Shown here: piece after piece, positions 17,961 to 26,792 of the stretch | Layout of the letters: the number at the start of each line of letters is the position of its first letter | Numbering within the stretch: the stretch's first letter is position 1 | Assembly (NCBI RefSeq): GCF_000212735.1 | Contig: NC_015510.1 | Coordinates: 1,860,001-1,924,000 of the forward strand | Length of the DNA: 64,000 bases | Direction: 5' to 3' | DNA from: Haliscomenobacter hydrossis DSM 1100 | GTDB taxonomy: Bacteria > Bacteroidota > Bacteroidia > Chitinophagales > Saprospiraceae | The notes under the pieces: generated by a model | The model's database searches: none | The model's input: only the letters and a program-made list of their open reading frames with translations | Told to the model about the DNA's origin: nothing | Made by a program: the position numbers and the translations under genes

Positions 17961-18751
17961 CAAAGGAATCATCCCTCAAAATATTCATTGTTGAAGACGA
18001 ACGGCTGGGACTGGAGCGCTTGATCAAGTTGCTGCACGAACTGGATCCCAGTATTGAAGTATTGGGGCATGCCGAAACCGTAAAGTCAACCGTGTGGTGG
18101 CTCCAAAACAACCCTGCCCCCGATCTGCTGCTCCTGGACATCGAGCTGGCGGATGGGCAATGTTTTGAGATTTTTCGCCAGATTGATGTCCAAGTTCCGG
18201 TTATTTTTACCACTTCCTACGATGAATACGCCCTGAATGCCTTTAAGGTCAACAGCGTAGATTACCTCTTGAAACCCATCCGCAAGGAAGAGCTGGCGCA
18301 AAGTTTGGCCAAATTGCAACGGCTAAAAACCCTTTACACCGGGAAAGAATCGGCCCTCAATGTCGACAAATTGATTGCCAGCCTGAGCAGTTTTCAGCCT
18401 CCACAACAGTTTCGGAAGCGCTTTTTGGTCAAACAAGGCCAAAAGTTGCAAGCCATCGAAGTGGAAGAAATCGCCTGGTTTACCACCGATTCAAAAATTT
18501 GCTTTTTGCGCACCTGGGAAAATCAGCGTTATGTGGTTGATTATTCGTTGGAGGAATTGGCAGCAATGCTGGATCCCCAGCTGTTTTTTCGGGTCAATCG
18601 CAGTTACATCGTACACATCAAAGCCATCAAAGTGATCAACCCCTACTTCAATGGGAAACTCCAACTGCAATTGTCTCCGGCTCCGGAGCAAAATGATGTG
18701 ATCATCAGCAAAGAAAAAGCTGCCGAATTTAAAAAATGGATGGGAAAGTAA
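17957..18751 (+). CDS. LytTR-family response regulator
   Basis: 264 aa; its ATG overlaps the kinase stop (ATGA). Receiver domain at residues 8-125 with acidic residues E13-D14 and phospho-acceptor D61 in LLLLDIELADGQ. A LytTR DNA-binding domain follows (about 155-260: FLVKQGQKLQAIEVEEIAWF, then FRVNRSYIVHIKAIK). LytTR regulators bind paired direct repeats through beta strands. It forms a two-component pair with the upstream gene; targets are unknown. Confidence 0.95.
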   Translation: MTKESSLKIFIVEDERLGLERLIKLLHELDPSIEVLGHAETVKSTVWWLQNNPAPDLLLLDIELADGQCFEIFRQIDVQVPVIFTTSYDEYALNAFKVNSVDYLLKPIRKEELAQSLAKLQRLKTLYTGKESALNVDKLIASLSSFQPPQQFRKRFLVKQGQKLQAIEVEEIAWFTTDSKICFLRTWENQRYVVDYSLEELAAMLDPQLFFRVNRSYIVHIKAIKVINPYFNGKLQLQLSPAPEQNDVIISKEKAAEFKKWMGK

Positions 18752-18762
18752 AATTAAAAATG

Positions 18763-18808
18763 AAACAGGATCATGAGGTTTATACCTGATGATCCTGCTT
18801 CACTTTTT
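18763..18808 (+). terminator. Hairpin terminator after the LytTR gene
   Basis: CAGGATCAT at 18766 pairs with ATGATCCTG ending at 18797, with a nested AGGTTTATACCT, followed by a T-rich tail (CTTCACTTTTTG). Confidence 0.75.
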
Positions 18809-18834
18809 GCCCGTAGTACGAGGGGAGTTCAAGG

Positions 18835-19251
18835 CTAATGCTGGCTCCCGTCCTTATTGCCTTCACAGGCCAAAGCCTTTACGGTAATCGTGTTGGACCT
18901 GTAACTGGTCACCCGTTGTCGGGTAGTTTTGTCAATAAAATGGATCAGCACATACACCTTGTATTCACCTGACCAGGGTAGCGGTACAACGCGACCCGGT
19001 ACTGGTGTATCCCAAAATTTAGGGCCATCAGGATGTACTGCATACCAGGAATAAACGATACCGACATTGTCGGGAGGTACAAAGTTAGGAAACTTGATCA
19101 CCCCTACATTGGCTTGATTCGCTTTGGTGTAGCCACAGCAGAAAGTGTTGTTGTTGAAATAACCGTTGGTGCAGGCAATCTGAAACTCTTGTGCGAATCC
19201 TGCGACAATAAAAGAACCAAAAAAGAAGATCGCAAGAATTAGTTTTCTCAT
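18835..19251 (-). CDS. Small secreted protein, function unknown
   Basis: 138 aa with a signal peptide (MRKLILAIFFFGSFIVAGFA, cleavage before QEF). The mature domain has four cysteines (ACTNGYF, FCCGY, LACEG), compatible with disulfides in the periplasm or outside the cell, and beta-type stretches that resemble a single Ig-like module (GIVYSWYAVHPDG, YKVYVLIHF, SNTITVKAL). I recognise no family. Confidence 0.75.
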   Translation of the reverse strand: MRKLILAIFFFGSFIVAGFAQEFQIACTNGYFNNNTFCCGYTKANQANVGVIKFPNFVPPDNVGIVYSWYAVHPDGPKFWDTPVPGRVVPLPWSGEYKVYVLIHFIDKTTRQRVTSYRSNTITVKALACEGNKDGSQH

Positions 19252-19588
19252 GTTTACGTGTTTAACACTCTATGCAGTTACTGCATAGGTCAATGTTCAT
19301 GGTAAATTTTTAGTTGCACCTCCGATTACAAATTCTGATTTCTTGTAATCTACATCTTTTGACGCATAAAGTCACCAAAAGTAAAATTGGAACTACACAT
19401 ACTTATTCGGTTAATTGATCCTATTCTGCTACATAAATAACAGCAGTTCCGAGACTTGATTCGTTTAACAAAGGATAAACAGGTCTAAGGGGAGATGACC
19501 TGTATGGAACTTTTACAAAAATGTGACTTTTTTATGTAGTATGCAAACCTATGCGTAGGTTTTTTTAGAATGCGGTAGGAAATTTTCA
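19252..19588. other. Intergenic stretch without gene
   Basis: AT-rich non-coding DNA upstream of the secreted-protein gene. It contains several runs such as TTATGCAGT/ACTGCATA (an inverted pair near 19270-19287), but I see no coding frame or RNA gene. Confidence 0.4.
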
Positions 19589-19749
19589 GGGTTCGGGGGT
19601 TAGAGGGTTCGGGGGTTAGAGGGTTCGGGGGTTCGGGGGTTCGGGGGTTTTAGGGTTTGGGGGTTCGATTCCAAATGGTAAAATTGTATGCCAACCCTCG
19701 AACTTCGAACCCCCGAACTTTCGAACCCTAAATCCCTTCGAACCCTAAA
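19589..19749. repeat. G-rich repeat with inverted C-rich arm, copy 1 (G-quadruplex candidate)
   Basis: On the plus strand, about eight units of GGGTTCGGGGGTT or GGGTTAGA run from 19589 to 19667. A C-rich inverted counterpart (CGAACCCCCGAAC, CGAACCCTAAA) fills 19691-19749 and overlaps the stop codon of the next gene. The left arm contains consecutive GGGGG runs with three-base loops. A second such element lies at 47128-47323. Confidence 0.8.
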
Positions 19750-20242
19750 ACCCAAATAGCAACCCAATATTGATCACAAATTCATCCTGCCCGCCATTAA
19801 CGTAGCGCATTTCCGCCATGGGAATCAGGTTGCTTTCCAGTTTGTAACGGATGCCACCGCCGACGCCAAAACCAAACTTGGTAGAGGATGTTTTTTCGTC
19901 GAATCCACTGATTTTAGTGGAAGCGAGCAACACATTGAGCCCACCCAAGCCGTAGATGTCTAAAAAGTCGTTGCCAGCAAAGGTGTACATGCCATCCAGG
20001 TTCAGCGCCATGCGGTTCTGGCTCACCCCCAGGTTTTTGTCTTCTTTGGGAAAGTAATAGTTGGCTGAGGCTACTATTCCAAAATCCTTGTTAGGGATTT
20101 GGAATTCACCCCGCGCAAAAAGTCCAGGTTTTTCAAATTTGGTTCCATAAGTGAAGCCAGCACCGGCCCGGACTTGTGCGGCCAATTGGCTGCCAAGAAA
20201 CAATAGTGCAAAAGCACAGGTTAGGTATCTCAATTGTTTCAT
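19745..20242 (-). CDS. Outer-membrane beta-barrel protein (OMP_b-brl-like)
   Basis: 165 aa with a signal peptide (MKQLRYLTCAFALLFLGSQL to AAQ). The mature protein is a string of amphipathic beta strands with Gly and aromatic residues (AGAGFTYGTKF, GIVASANYYF, FGFGVGGGIRYKLE) and ends with Phe (GLLFGF), as expected for an outer-membrane barrel recognised by BamA. Likely a small structural porin-like protein; no specific function can be given. Its 3' end overlaps a G-rich palindromic repeat. Confidence 0.82.
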   Translation of the reverse strand: MKQLRYLTCAFALLFLGSQLAAQVRAGAGFTYGTKFEKPGLFARGEFQIPNKDFGIVASANYYFPKEDKNLGVSQNRMALNLDGMYTFAGNDFLDIYGLGGLNVLLASTKISGFDEKTSSTKFGFGVGGGIRYKLESNLIPMAEMRYVNGGQDEFVINIGLLFGF

Positions 20243-20325
20243 GTGTTGGTTTTTTGTAAAAATGACCTAACCAAGATAAAAATTATTATGTGATTGGTAG
20301 ATTAGGATTTTTTTAACACAAGAGA

Positions 20326-21105
20326 TTATGGGATGTCATTCAACTGCCAATTGTAATTCAGGTATTTGAGCTCGGTTTTATCACTTATTTTTTGTTCAGA
20401 AAACTTGTTGAGGTAGGCGATGAGGCTGCCAGCATCGCGGTCAAAATCACCTTTGAACCATTTGAAAATTTCCGAAATTTCGGCTTTTTCGGTCGTAATT
20501 TTGTTGCGCAGGGGGTCAGCGAGGAACTGCTTCATGGCGTCTTCCAATTGGTTTTCCAATTTTTCGGGGGTATAGGCTTCATTGCGCAACCGTGGACAAG
20601 AATAAGAAGCGCAATTGATCGCAGCGTGTACCCTGGCGTCTTTGAACACTGGGCGCAAAATGTTGTGTTCAATGTTGTTCAAATCATAGGTATATTCCTG
20701 AATTTTGATCCATTTGATGTCCCACACAGAGTTGACAAAAGCAACGCCCTTTTTGATGTCCTTGATGCTCTCTACTGGATAGTGTTTTACGATGAGTTTG
20801 ATGGTGAATGCGTTGTAGGCATTGATCCAATAAGCCATTTGTTGGTTGCGGGTCCAGCTTTTGTCATCGGGATGCACTGCGGAAAGTTGATCCAAATAAC
20901 GATTGAGTGCCACCGAGTCGCGGATAAAGCCTTTGTAATCTACAAAACCATCGGCTTTAACGTGTTTTTTGACCAATTGATCCCAAGATTCGTGGGTAAT
21001 TGGCTGGGAATTGGTGGTGCGTCGAATCGCGCTACAGCTAGAGTAGCCACTCCAAATCATCAAAAGAACCAGGAGGCGGGTAATGAGGAACACAGGCTTT
21101 GTCAT
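20326..21105 (-). CDS. DUF547-family lipoprotein
   Basis: 259 aa. The signal peptide ends in a lipobox at GYSSC (Cys24). The remainder matches DUF547: DGFVDYKGF, MAYWINAYNAFTIK, SVWDIKWIKI, LNNIEHNILRP, and the strongly conserved RVHAAINCASYSCPRLRNEAY near the middle. The conserved Cys/His/Asn residues suggest an enzyme of the papain-like or transglutaminase-like type, but the family has no firm function. It is 35 bp upstream of the glycosyltransferase gene and may share a transcript with it. Confidence 0.92.
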   Translation of the reverse strand: MTKPVFLITRLLVLLMIWSGYSSCSAIRRTTNSQPITHESWDQLVKKHVKADGFVDYKGFIRDSVALNRYLDQLSAVHPDDKSWTRNQQMAYWINAYNAFTIKLIVKHYPVESIKDIKKGVAFVNSVWDIKWIKIQEYTYDLNNIEHNILRPVFKDARVHAAINCASYSCPRLRNEAYTPEKLENQLEDAMKQFLADPLRNKITTEKAEISEIFKWFKGDFDRDAGSLIAYLNKFSEQKISDKTELKYLNYNWQLNDIP

Positions 21106-21140
21106 ACGTGAAAAAATTGGAACCGTGCTTTAAAAACACG

Positions 21141-21827
21141 TCAGTTAAGGATTTGTTTGTAAATTTTTTTCAATCGAACAGGAGGAAGCCCTAGCCTAAA
21201 AAGATTGAAAACCAATAAATTAGCAAATTGAACTTTAAAATAAGCGTTATTTTGGTACTTCCGTGCCGAAACCAGGGCATTCTTTGGCAAGGTTGGCGTC
21301 AGGTATTTTTTACGGGCCCGACGGATGAAATCATACTCCTCCATGACCACGTATTGCTCATCGTATCCACCTAATTCAGCAAAGACGCTTGCCAGGATGA
21401 AAAACGTTTTGTCCCCTCCCTGGCAGGCCAGGGCATTGAAACGGGTAAACCAGGCATTACACCTCAGTAACCAGCTTGGGGAGTCAAACCGATAACGAAA
21501 ACACCCCATGCAGAATCCATCCTTGAGGGCCGTTAAAATGTCTTCAGCAAAACTCGGCGGCGGCAAGGTGTCGGCGTGTACAAAATACAACACTTCGCCT
21601 TTGGCTTGTTGCGCACCCATATTCATTTGCGCAGCTCGGCTTCTGGTGCTACAGTGCAGGGTTTTGGCACCTTTGGCCTGGGCAATGGCTACGGTGTTAT
21701 CGGAGCTTCCACCATCAACAATCAGTACCTCCAACACTGGTGGAGCAGCATTAACTGCAAAAAAATCCAGCAGCTTGCCGATGTTTTCGGCTTCATTGAG
21801 GGTTGGGATGATGATGGAAATGCTCAT
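21141..21827 (-). CDS. Family 2 glycosyltransferase (TIGR04283-like)
   Basis: 228 aa, GT-A fold: ISIIIPTLNEAENI at the N-terminus, LIVDGGSSDNTV for nucleotide-sugar binding, and the metal-binding motif as FVHADT (HAD in place of DxD). The length and the CFRYRFDSPSW and MEEYDFIRRARK stretches fit the TIGR04283 group, which often lies near rSAM or phosphatase genes. The donor and acceptor are unknown. Cytoplasmic; no membrane segment. Confidence 0.9.
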   Translation of the reverse strand: MSISIIIPTLNEAENIGKLLDFFAVNAAPPVLEVLIVDGGSSDNTVAIAQAKGAKTLHCSTRSRAAQMNMGAQQAKGEVLYFVHADTLPPPSFAEDILTALKDGFCMGCFRYRFDSPSWLLRCNAWFTRFNALACQGGDKTFFILASVFAELGGYDEQYVVMEEYDFIRRARKKYLTPTLPKNALVSARKYQNNAYFKVQFANLLVFNLFRLGLPPVRLKKIYKQILN

Positions 21828-21881
21828 ACCCTTTTATACGGATTTAATTACTGGTTCGGATTTGTAGAATATTTCAACAAC

Positions 21882-21926
21882 AAATAAAGCCTGGCATATG
21901 ATCAGACATCTGCCAGGCTTTATTTA
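21882..21926 (-). terminator. Hairpin terminator after the M1 peptidase gene
   Basis: AAATAAAGCCTGGCA and TGCCAGGCTTTATTT form a near-perfect stem around a loop of about 14 bases; T/A tracts on both sides make it usable in both directions. It lies just past the 3' end of the M1 gene at 21948. Confidence 0.85.
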
Positions 21927-21947
21927 TTTTTCTACAGTGCAATTCAA

Positions 21948-24314
21948 TTAATTGCTACCGTTGGTTTTTTTCTGCTGCTGCGCTTGCTGCATGGGGTTGG
22001 AACCCATGCTGGCACCGCGGGTAAAGCCTTCCTGCTTGAATACTTCGAAACGGGAAGGAATCGGGCGACGTGGATAGTAGTTGTTTTCTACGTTCACATC
22101 CGCAGTTTCTTCTTGTGGATCGAGGATCACTTGTTTAACGGGCTTGGCAAACGCAAAAACTTTGCTGATCTTCTTGTCGTTCAGGCGCCAGATTTCCGCA
22201 GGAATACGCTGGATTTCGCTGGTTCCATCTTCAAACTCAAACTTGAGAATCACCGGCATCACCAAGCCACCCTCGTTCGACAAATCGAGTTGATAGTAGT
22301 TTTTCTTGGCCTCAATGATGGCTCTTTCTTTTGGCCCCAAGCTTGCAATGTACTTCTCATAGCGGTCTTTATCCGTTGGTGCAGGAGCATTCGGGTCATA
22401 CGTATTGTAGAAGTCCTTCAATGCTTCGTTGCGCTCAACGGCCGTCGCTGCGATGTCGCGTTTGTTGTTCTGGTAAGTCACATCGCGCTCCAATTGTTCT
22501 TTGGATTTTTTGGAAGCCAATGGTTTTTCAACCTCTGGGTTTTTGGTATCCATTCGGAACTCGGTGACTGCATCCAGTGAGATATCCACGTTATCGGTAG
22601 TAAAGAACCAACCGCGCCAGTACCAATCCAGGTCAATGCCGGAAGCATCTTCCATGGTGCGGAACAAATCGTAAGGCGTAGGATGTTTGAAAGCCCAACG
22701 GCGGGCATATTCGCGGAACGCGAAGTCAAACAGTTCCCGACCCATGACGGTTTCGCGCAGGATATTGAGCGCAGTAGCAGGCTTGGTATAAGCGTTTGGT
22801 CCAAAACGAATGATCGACTCCGAGTTGGTCATGATCGGGTTTTGCACCTCTTTATCGGCTTTCATGTACCCCACGATGTTGCGGGCCTGACCACCATTGG
22901 AAGGAAAATTGCGGTCCCATTCCTGCTCAGCCAAAAATTGGCAGAAGGAGTTCAAACCTTCGTCCATCCAGGTCCACTGGCGCTCGTCCGAGTTGACGAT
23001 CATCGGGAAGAAGTTGTGTCCTACTTCGTGGATGATTACGCCCAACATCCCGTACTTAACGCGCTCGGAATAGGTGCCATCTTTTTCCGGACGGCCATAG
23101 TTGAAACAAATCATCGGGTACTCCATCCCGTTGGAAGCCTCAACCGAGATGGCCACTGGATATGGATACGGAATGGTGTGCTTGGAATATACCCGCAAGG
23201 TATGCGCCACCGCTTCGGTCGACAAATGACCGTACAATGGATTGGCCTCTTTGGGGTAATAAGACATGGCCATGACGGTAGGAACCGGGCTGCCTTCAAT
23301 TTTTACACCCATAGCGTCCCAGATGAACTTGCGTGAGCTACCGAACGCAAAATCGCGCACGTTGTCCGCTTTGTACACCCAGGTTTTTTTGTCCTTCGCT
23401 TTGGTTTTTTCTTTTTCCGTAGCTTCAGCCTGGGTAACAATTACGACCGGTTTGGTCGCGGTTTTGGCTTCTTCAAAGCGCTTGAGCTGATCAGCGGTAA
23501 GTACCTCTTTGGCATTTTGCAGGGCACCGGTTGCCGCAATGATGTGATCGGAAGGTACGGTAATGGCGACCGTGTAGTTGCCAAAAGGTAAGGTGAATTC
23601 ACCTTGACCCAGGAACTGCTTGTGCTGCCAGCCATTGTAATCATCGTATACCGCCAGCCGTGGAAACCACTGGGTGATGGTGTACAGGTAGTTGCCATCT
23701 TCAGGGAACAGTTCATACCCACCGCGTGAATCGGCACCCAGGGCCGGGTTCTGACGGTCGTTGATGTTGTAGCTCCAGCCGATTTGCAACTGGATTTTAC
23801 CCGTTTTTGGCACCAATGCAGTAGGCAGATCCACCCGCATCATCGTTTTGACGATGGTGTATTTCAGGGGTTTACCCGTGATGTCTTTGACGTACTCAAT
23901 TTTGTGGCCACCGTCGAAAGAGTTGTCCAGCATACCGTTCAACTGTCCGGCACTTACCCGTTCGCCCAACTTGTTGGTAGCGGTTTTGTAAGTGTCCGAC
24001 TCGGGGTGAACCACGTTTTGGTCCAATTGCAGCCAAAGGTAGGTCAGTGGGTGAGGCGAGTTATTCGTGTAAGTGATCACTTCTTTCCCCATGATGCGTT
24101 GCTTCTCATCATCAAGCTCGACTTTGATGTCGTAGTCTACTTTTTGCTGCCAATACGACTCTCCGGGTGCGCCAGAGGCAGTACGGTAAGTATTGGCGGT
24201 AGGGAATTCCGTGCCCATCTGCCGGAATTTGCTTTGATCGGTGTTTTGCTGCGCAAAAACAGCAGTACCCGTCAGGAGCAACACTAAAGTGCTAATTTGG
24301 TTTATCCTTCTCAT
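21948..24314 (-). CDS. M1-family zinc metallopeptidase (aminopeptidase N-like)
   Basis: 788 aa from the ATG at 24314, which starts a signal peptide (MRRINQISTLVLLLTGTAVF, then AQQ). The zinc site is HEVGH near residue 428, with the third ligand Glu in MDEGLN about 18 residues later. The N-terminal beta saddle (about 50-300) contains MGKEVITYTNNS. The exopeptidase GxMEN motif appears as NGMEYPM, so free alpha-amino recognition may differ from classical aminopeptidases. It is probably periplasmic and degrades peptides. A DUF6702-like gene lies upstream on the other strand. Confidence 0.92.
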   Translation of the reverse strand: MRRINQISTLVLLLTGTAVFAQQNTDQSKFRQMGTEFPTANTYRTASGAPGESYWQQKVDYDIKVELDDEKQRIMGKEVITYTNNSPHPLTYLWLQLDQNVVHPESDTYKTATNKLGERVSAGQLNGMLDNSFDGGHKIEYVKDITGKPLKYTIVKTMMRVDLPTALVPKTGKIQLQIGWSYNINDRQNPALGADSRGGYELFPEDGNYLYTITQWFPRLAVYDDYNGWQHKQFLGQGEFTLPFGNYTVAITVPSDHIIAATGALQNAKEVLTADQLKRFEEAKTATKPVVIVTQAEATEKEKTKAKDKKTWVYKADNVRDFAFGSSRKFIWDAMGVKIEGSPVPTVMAMSYYPKEANPLYGHLSTEAVAHTLRVYSKHTIPYPYPVAISVEASNGMEYPMICFNYGRPEKDGTYSERVKYGMLGVIIHEVGHNFFPMIVNSDERQWTWMDEGLNSFCQFLAEQEWDRNFPSNGGQARNIVGYMKADKEVQNPIMTNSESIIRFGPNAYTKPATALNILRETVMGRELFDFAFREYARRWAFKHPTPYDLFRTMEDASGIDLDWYWRGWFFTTDNVDISLDAVTEFRMDTKNPEVEKPLASKKSKEQLERDVTYQNNKRDIAATAVERNEALKDFYNTYDPNAPAPTDKDRYEKYIASLGPKERAIIEAKKNYYQLDLSNEGGLVMPVILKFEFEDGTSEIQRIPAEIWRLNDKKISKVFAFAKPVKQVILDPQEETADVNVENNYYPRRPIPSRFEVFKQEGFTRGASMGSNPMQQAQQQKKTNGSN

Positions 24315-24490
24315 TCTAGTTGAGGTGGTTAATAAAATTCGAAAGTACAACGTCGGTAACGTATTCTTTTACCCCCAAACGGGGGATAAGTGACCGAGAT
24401 TGTTAAAAAGAAGTCAAAGTTAAGGATAATCTTTAAGGGTGAGCCAATAATCGACGTTGGAACACTTAGCGGAGACGATCAACGTTGTCA

Positions 24491-24650
24491 TACCCCACGC
24501 GGGATGACCAGGTGATTTTTGTCTCTTTCTTTTTTCGCCCTGCCGCGTTGCAAATGCTCGCCGTAGCTTTGGCTACGTCTTCGCTTTGCACCTTGCAGGT
24601 CAAAAAAATAAATTCGTCAAAATTTCACCTGCCCTCCCCGCGTGGGGTAT
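24491..24650. repeat. MITE-like imperfect palindrome, copy 2
   Basis: It begins ATACCCCACGCGGGATGACC and ends with its imperfect reverse complement CCCGCGTGGGGTAT. The interior (TTTTTTCGCCCTGCCGCGTT, GCTCGCCGTAGCTTTGGC) is the reverse complement of the copy at 729-890. The element ends about 30 bp before the start of the next gene, so it could carry or disturb that promoter. Confidence 0.85.
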
Positions 24651-24680
24651 ATCTTTGTTGAACAAAAAAGCAGCCTGAGA

Positions 24681-25196
24681 ATGAAGAGTGTATTTATAGT
24701 TTTACTATTAACAACCTGGGTTTCAAACCTGACGCCCAATCACCCCATTCACCTGACCTTGTCGGAAGTGGTGTACGAAGAAAAAAACAGGTCCATCCAG
24801 ATTACCCACAAGATTTTTATGGATGACCTGGAAGAGCACATGGAAGAGGTACTCAAGTCTCAGGGCAAGGAAGTGAATTTGAAATTGGGCACTCCACAGG
24901 AACACCCTGAAACGGATCGTTATCTGGCCGAATACCTCACTTCACATTTCAAACTACTGATCAACGGCAAGGCCTACAAAGCCAATTTTTTGGGCAAAGA
25001 ATACGAGGATGTGGCCGCTTGGTTGTATGTCGAAATCAACAATGTACCCAAACCCAAAACCATTGACCTGACCGATTCTTTTCTGATGGATTTGTACGAC
25101 GACCAGAACAACCTGGTCAATTTTACTTTTCCACAAAAGAAAGGGAGTTTGCGGTTTGTGCAGGGGAAGGTGCGGGAAACCTTCAGTATCCAATGA
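24681..25196 (+). CDS. Small exported protein, DUF6702-like
   Basis: 171 aa from the ATG at 24681 (MKSVFIVLLLTTWVSNL is a signal-peptide-like start; the TTG frame opening further upstream overlaps a repeat). The mature part begins HPIHLTLSEVVYEEKNRSIQ, a pattern I associate with the DUF6702 family of Bacteroidota, which is often found next to M1 peptidase genes, as here. The protein is a single beta-rich domain (VNFTFPQKKGSLRF near the end). Function unknown; probably periplasmic. Confidence 0.78.
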   Translation: MKSVFIVLLLTTWVSNLTPNHPIHLTLSEVVYEEKNRSIQITHKIFMDDLEEHMEEVLKSQGKEVNLKLGTPQEHPETDRYLAEYLTSHFKLLINGKAYKANFLGKEYEDVAAWLYVEINNVPKPKTIDLTDSFLMDLYDDQNNLVNFTFPQKKGSLRFVQGKVRETFSIQ

Positions 25197-25209
25197 CGAA
25201 TTTCACGAG

Positions 25210-25363
25210 TGACGAATTTTTCGAATGACGAGTGACGAATTTGGCGCTCCGCCGAGCAAGACTTGTTGAACTAGATGAATATGAATGAAATCAACATATT
25301 GAATTGCATAAAATATCCGCTATTGCCGCCCCATTCGTCACTCGTCATTCGAAAAATTCGTCA
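25210..25363. repeat. Perfect 31-bp inverted repeat around a 92-bp spacer
   Basis: The stretch at 25210-25240 (TGACGAATTTTTCGAATGAC onward) is exactly reverse-complementary to 25333-25363. Another partial direct unit (GACGAATTTCACGAGTGACG) precedes it at 25197. It lies between the DUF6702-like gene and eutB and could act as a terminator or be a mobile repeat. Confidence 0.85.
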
Positions 25364-25405
25364 TTTATTCTTCAACTATTGATTCTTGAAAGACAATTCT
25401 GATCA

Positions 25406-26770
25406 ATGCCCTATCGCTACACAATCGCCAGTCGGGTTTATGTATTTGAGGAATTAAAAACCCTCTTGGCGAAGGCAACGCCCCTGCGCAGCGGCGATGC
25501 CCTGGCGGGTTTGGCAGCAGCTGGTTTTGAAGAAAGAATTGCGGCGCAATTGGCCCTGGCGGATGTGCCACTGAAAGTATTTTTGCAAGAAGCATTGATT
25601 CCTTACGAAGATGACGATGTCACCCGCCTGATTATTGATGGACATCCGGCAGCAACCTTTGCCCCGATTAGCCATTTTACCGTAGGGCAATTTCGCGACT
25701 GGTTGCTCAGTGAGCAGGCCGACACCCCCACCCTGCAAACCCTTGCTCCAGGCCTGACCCCGGAAATGGTGGCCGCGGTATCCAAGCTCATGCGCAATCA
25801 GGATCTGATTGCCGTAGCCCAAAAATGTGAAGTTGTTTCCCGGTTTCGCAATACAGTTGGGCTTACAGAGCACTTGTCTACCCGCTTGCAACCCAATCAT
25901 CCTACCGATGACCCCAAAGGTGTAGCGGCCAGCATCATCGATGGGTTGTTGTATGGCAGCGGCGACGCCGTAATTGGCATCAATCCGGCCTCCGACAGTC
26001 CGGCAGCAGTGAGTAAACTGCTGCACATGATCGACGATTTACGGGAAAAATATCAGATTCCTACCCAAAGCTGTGTGTTGTGCCACCTCAGTACCACCTT
26101 ACAGCTCATTCCTGACAACCCGGTAGACTTGGTTTTTCAGTCGATTGGCGGCAGCGAAAAAACCAACCAAAGTTTTGGCGTCAGTTTAAACATGATTGCA
26201 GAAGCCCAGGAAGCTGCGCTTGCGCTGCAACGGGGTACCGTCGGCCAGCAGGTCATGTATTTTGAAACGGGCCAAGGTTCTTCGCTTTCGGCCAACGCCC
26301 ACCACGGCGTCGACCAACAAACCCTGGAAGCCAGAGCTTATGCCGTGGCCCGAAAATTCAATCCCTTTTTGGTCAATACGGTCGTTGGTTTCATTGGCCC
26401 AGAATACCTCTACGATGGCAAACAAATCATTCGGGCGGGTTTGGAAGACCATTTTTGTGGCAAACTACTCGGTTTGCCCATGGGTGCGGACATTTGTTAC
26501 ACCAACCACGCCGAAGCAGACCAGGATGACATGGATACTCTACTCACCCTTTTAGGCGTAGCAGGCTGCAATTTCATCATGGGCATTCCCGGAGCGGATG
26601 ACATTATGCTCAATTACCAGTCTACTTCTTTCCACGATGCCTTATATTTGCGTAAAGTGCTGGGTAAACGACCAGCGCCAGAGTTTGAGCAATGGTTGAT
26701 TGAGCAAGGCATTTTGGATAAAAATGGCCGAAAATTGCCGCTGAAATCCAGTCATCGACTGTTGCTGTGA
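25406..26770 (+). CDS. eutB: Ethanolamine ammonia-lyase large subunit EutB
   Basis: 454 aa, the usual EutB length, and recognisable over its whole extent: MPYRYTIASRVYVFEELKTL at the start, LLYGSGDAVIGINPASDSP, FQSIGGSEKTNQSFGVSL, FETGQGSSLSANAHHGVDQ, LGLPMGADICYTNHAEADQ and GIPGADDIMLNYQS. It forms the TIM-barrel catalytic subunit that, with EutC and adenosylcobalamin, converts ethanolamine to acetaldehyde and ammonia. Only eutC accompanies it. There is no eutA reactivase, microcompartment, permease or eutR in the window. Confidence 0.97.
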   Translation: MPYRYTIASRVYVFEELKTLLAKATPLRSGDALAGLAAAGFEERIAAQLALADVPLKVFLQEALIPYEDDDVTRLIIDGHPAATFAPISHFTVGQFRDWLLSEQADTPTLQTLAPGLTPEMVAAVSKLMRNQDLIAVAQKCEVVSRFRNTVGLTEHLSTRLQPNHPTDDPKGVAASIIDGLLYGSGDAVIGINPASDSPAAVSKLLHMIDDLREKYQIPTQSCVLCHLSTTLQLIPDNPVDLVFQSIGGSEKTNQSFGVSLNMIAEAQEAALALQRGTVGQQVMYFETGQGSSLSANAHHGVDQQTLEARAYAVARKFNPFLVNTVVGFIGPEYLYDGKQIIRAGLEDHFCGKLLGLPMGADICYTNHAEADQDDMDTLLTLLGVAGCNFIMGIPGADDIMLNYQSTSFHDALYLRKVLGKRPAPEFEQWLIEQGILDKNGRKLPLKSSHRLLL

Positions 26771-26792
26771 GCGCTTCTTTAAAAGGCACAAT

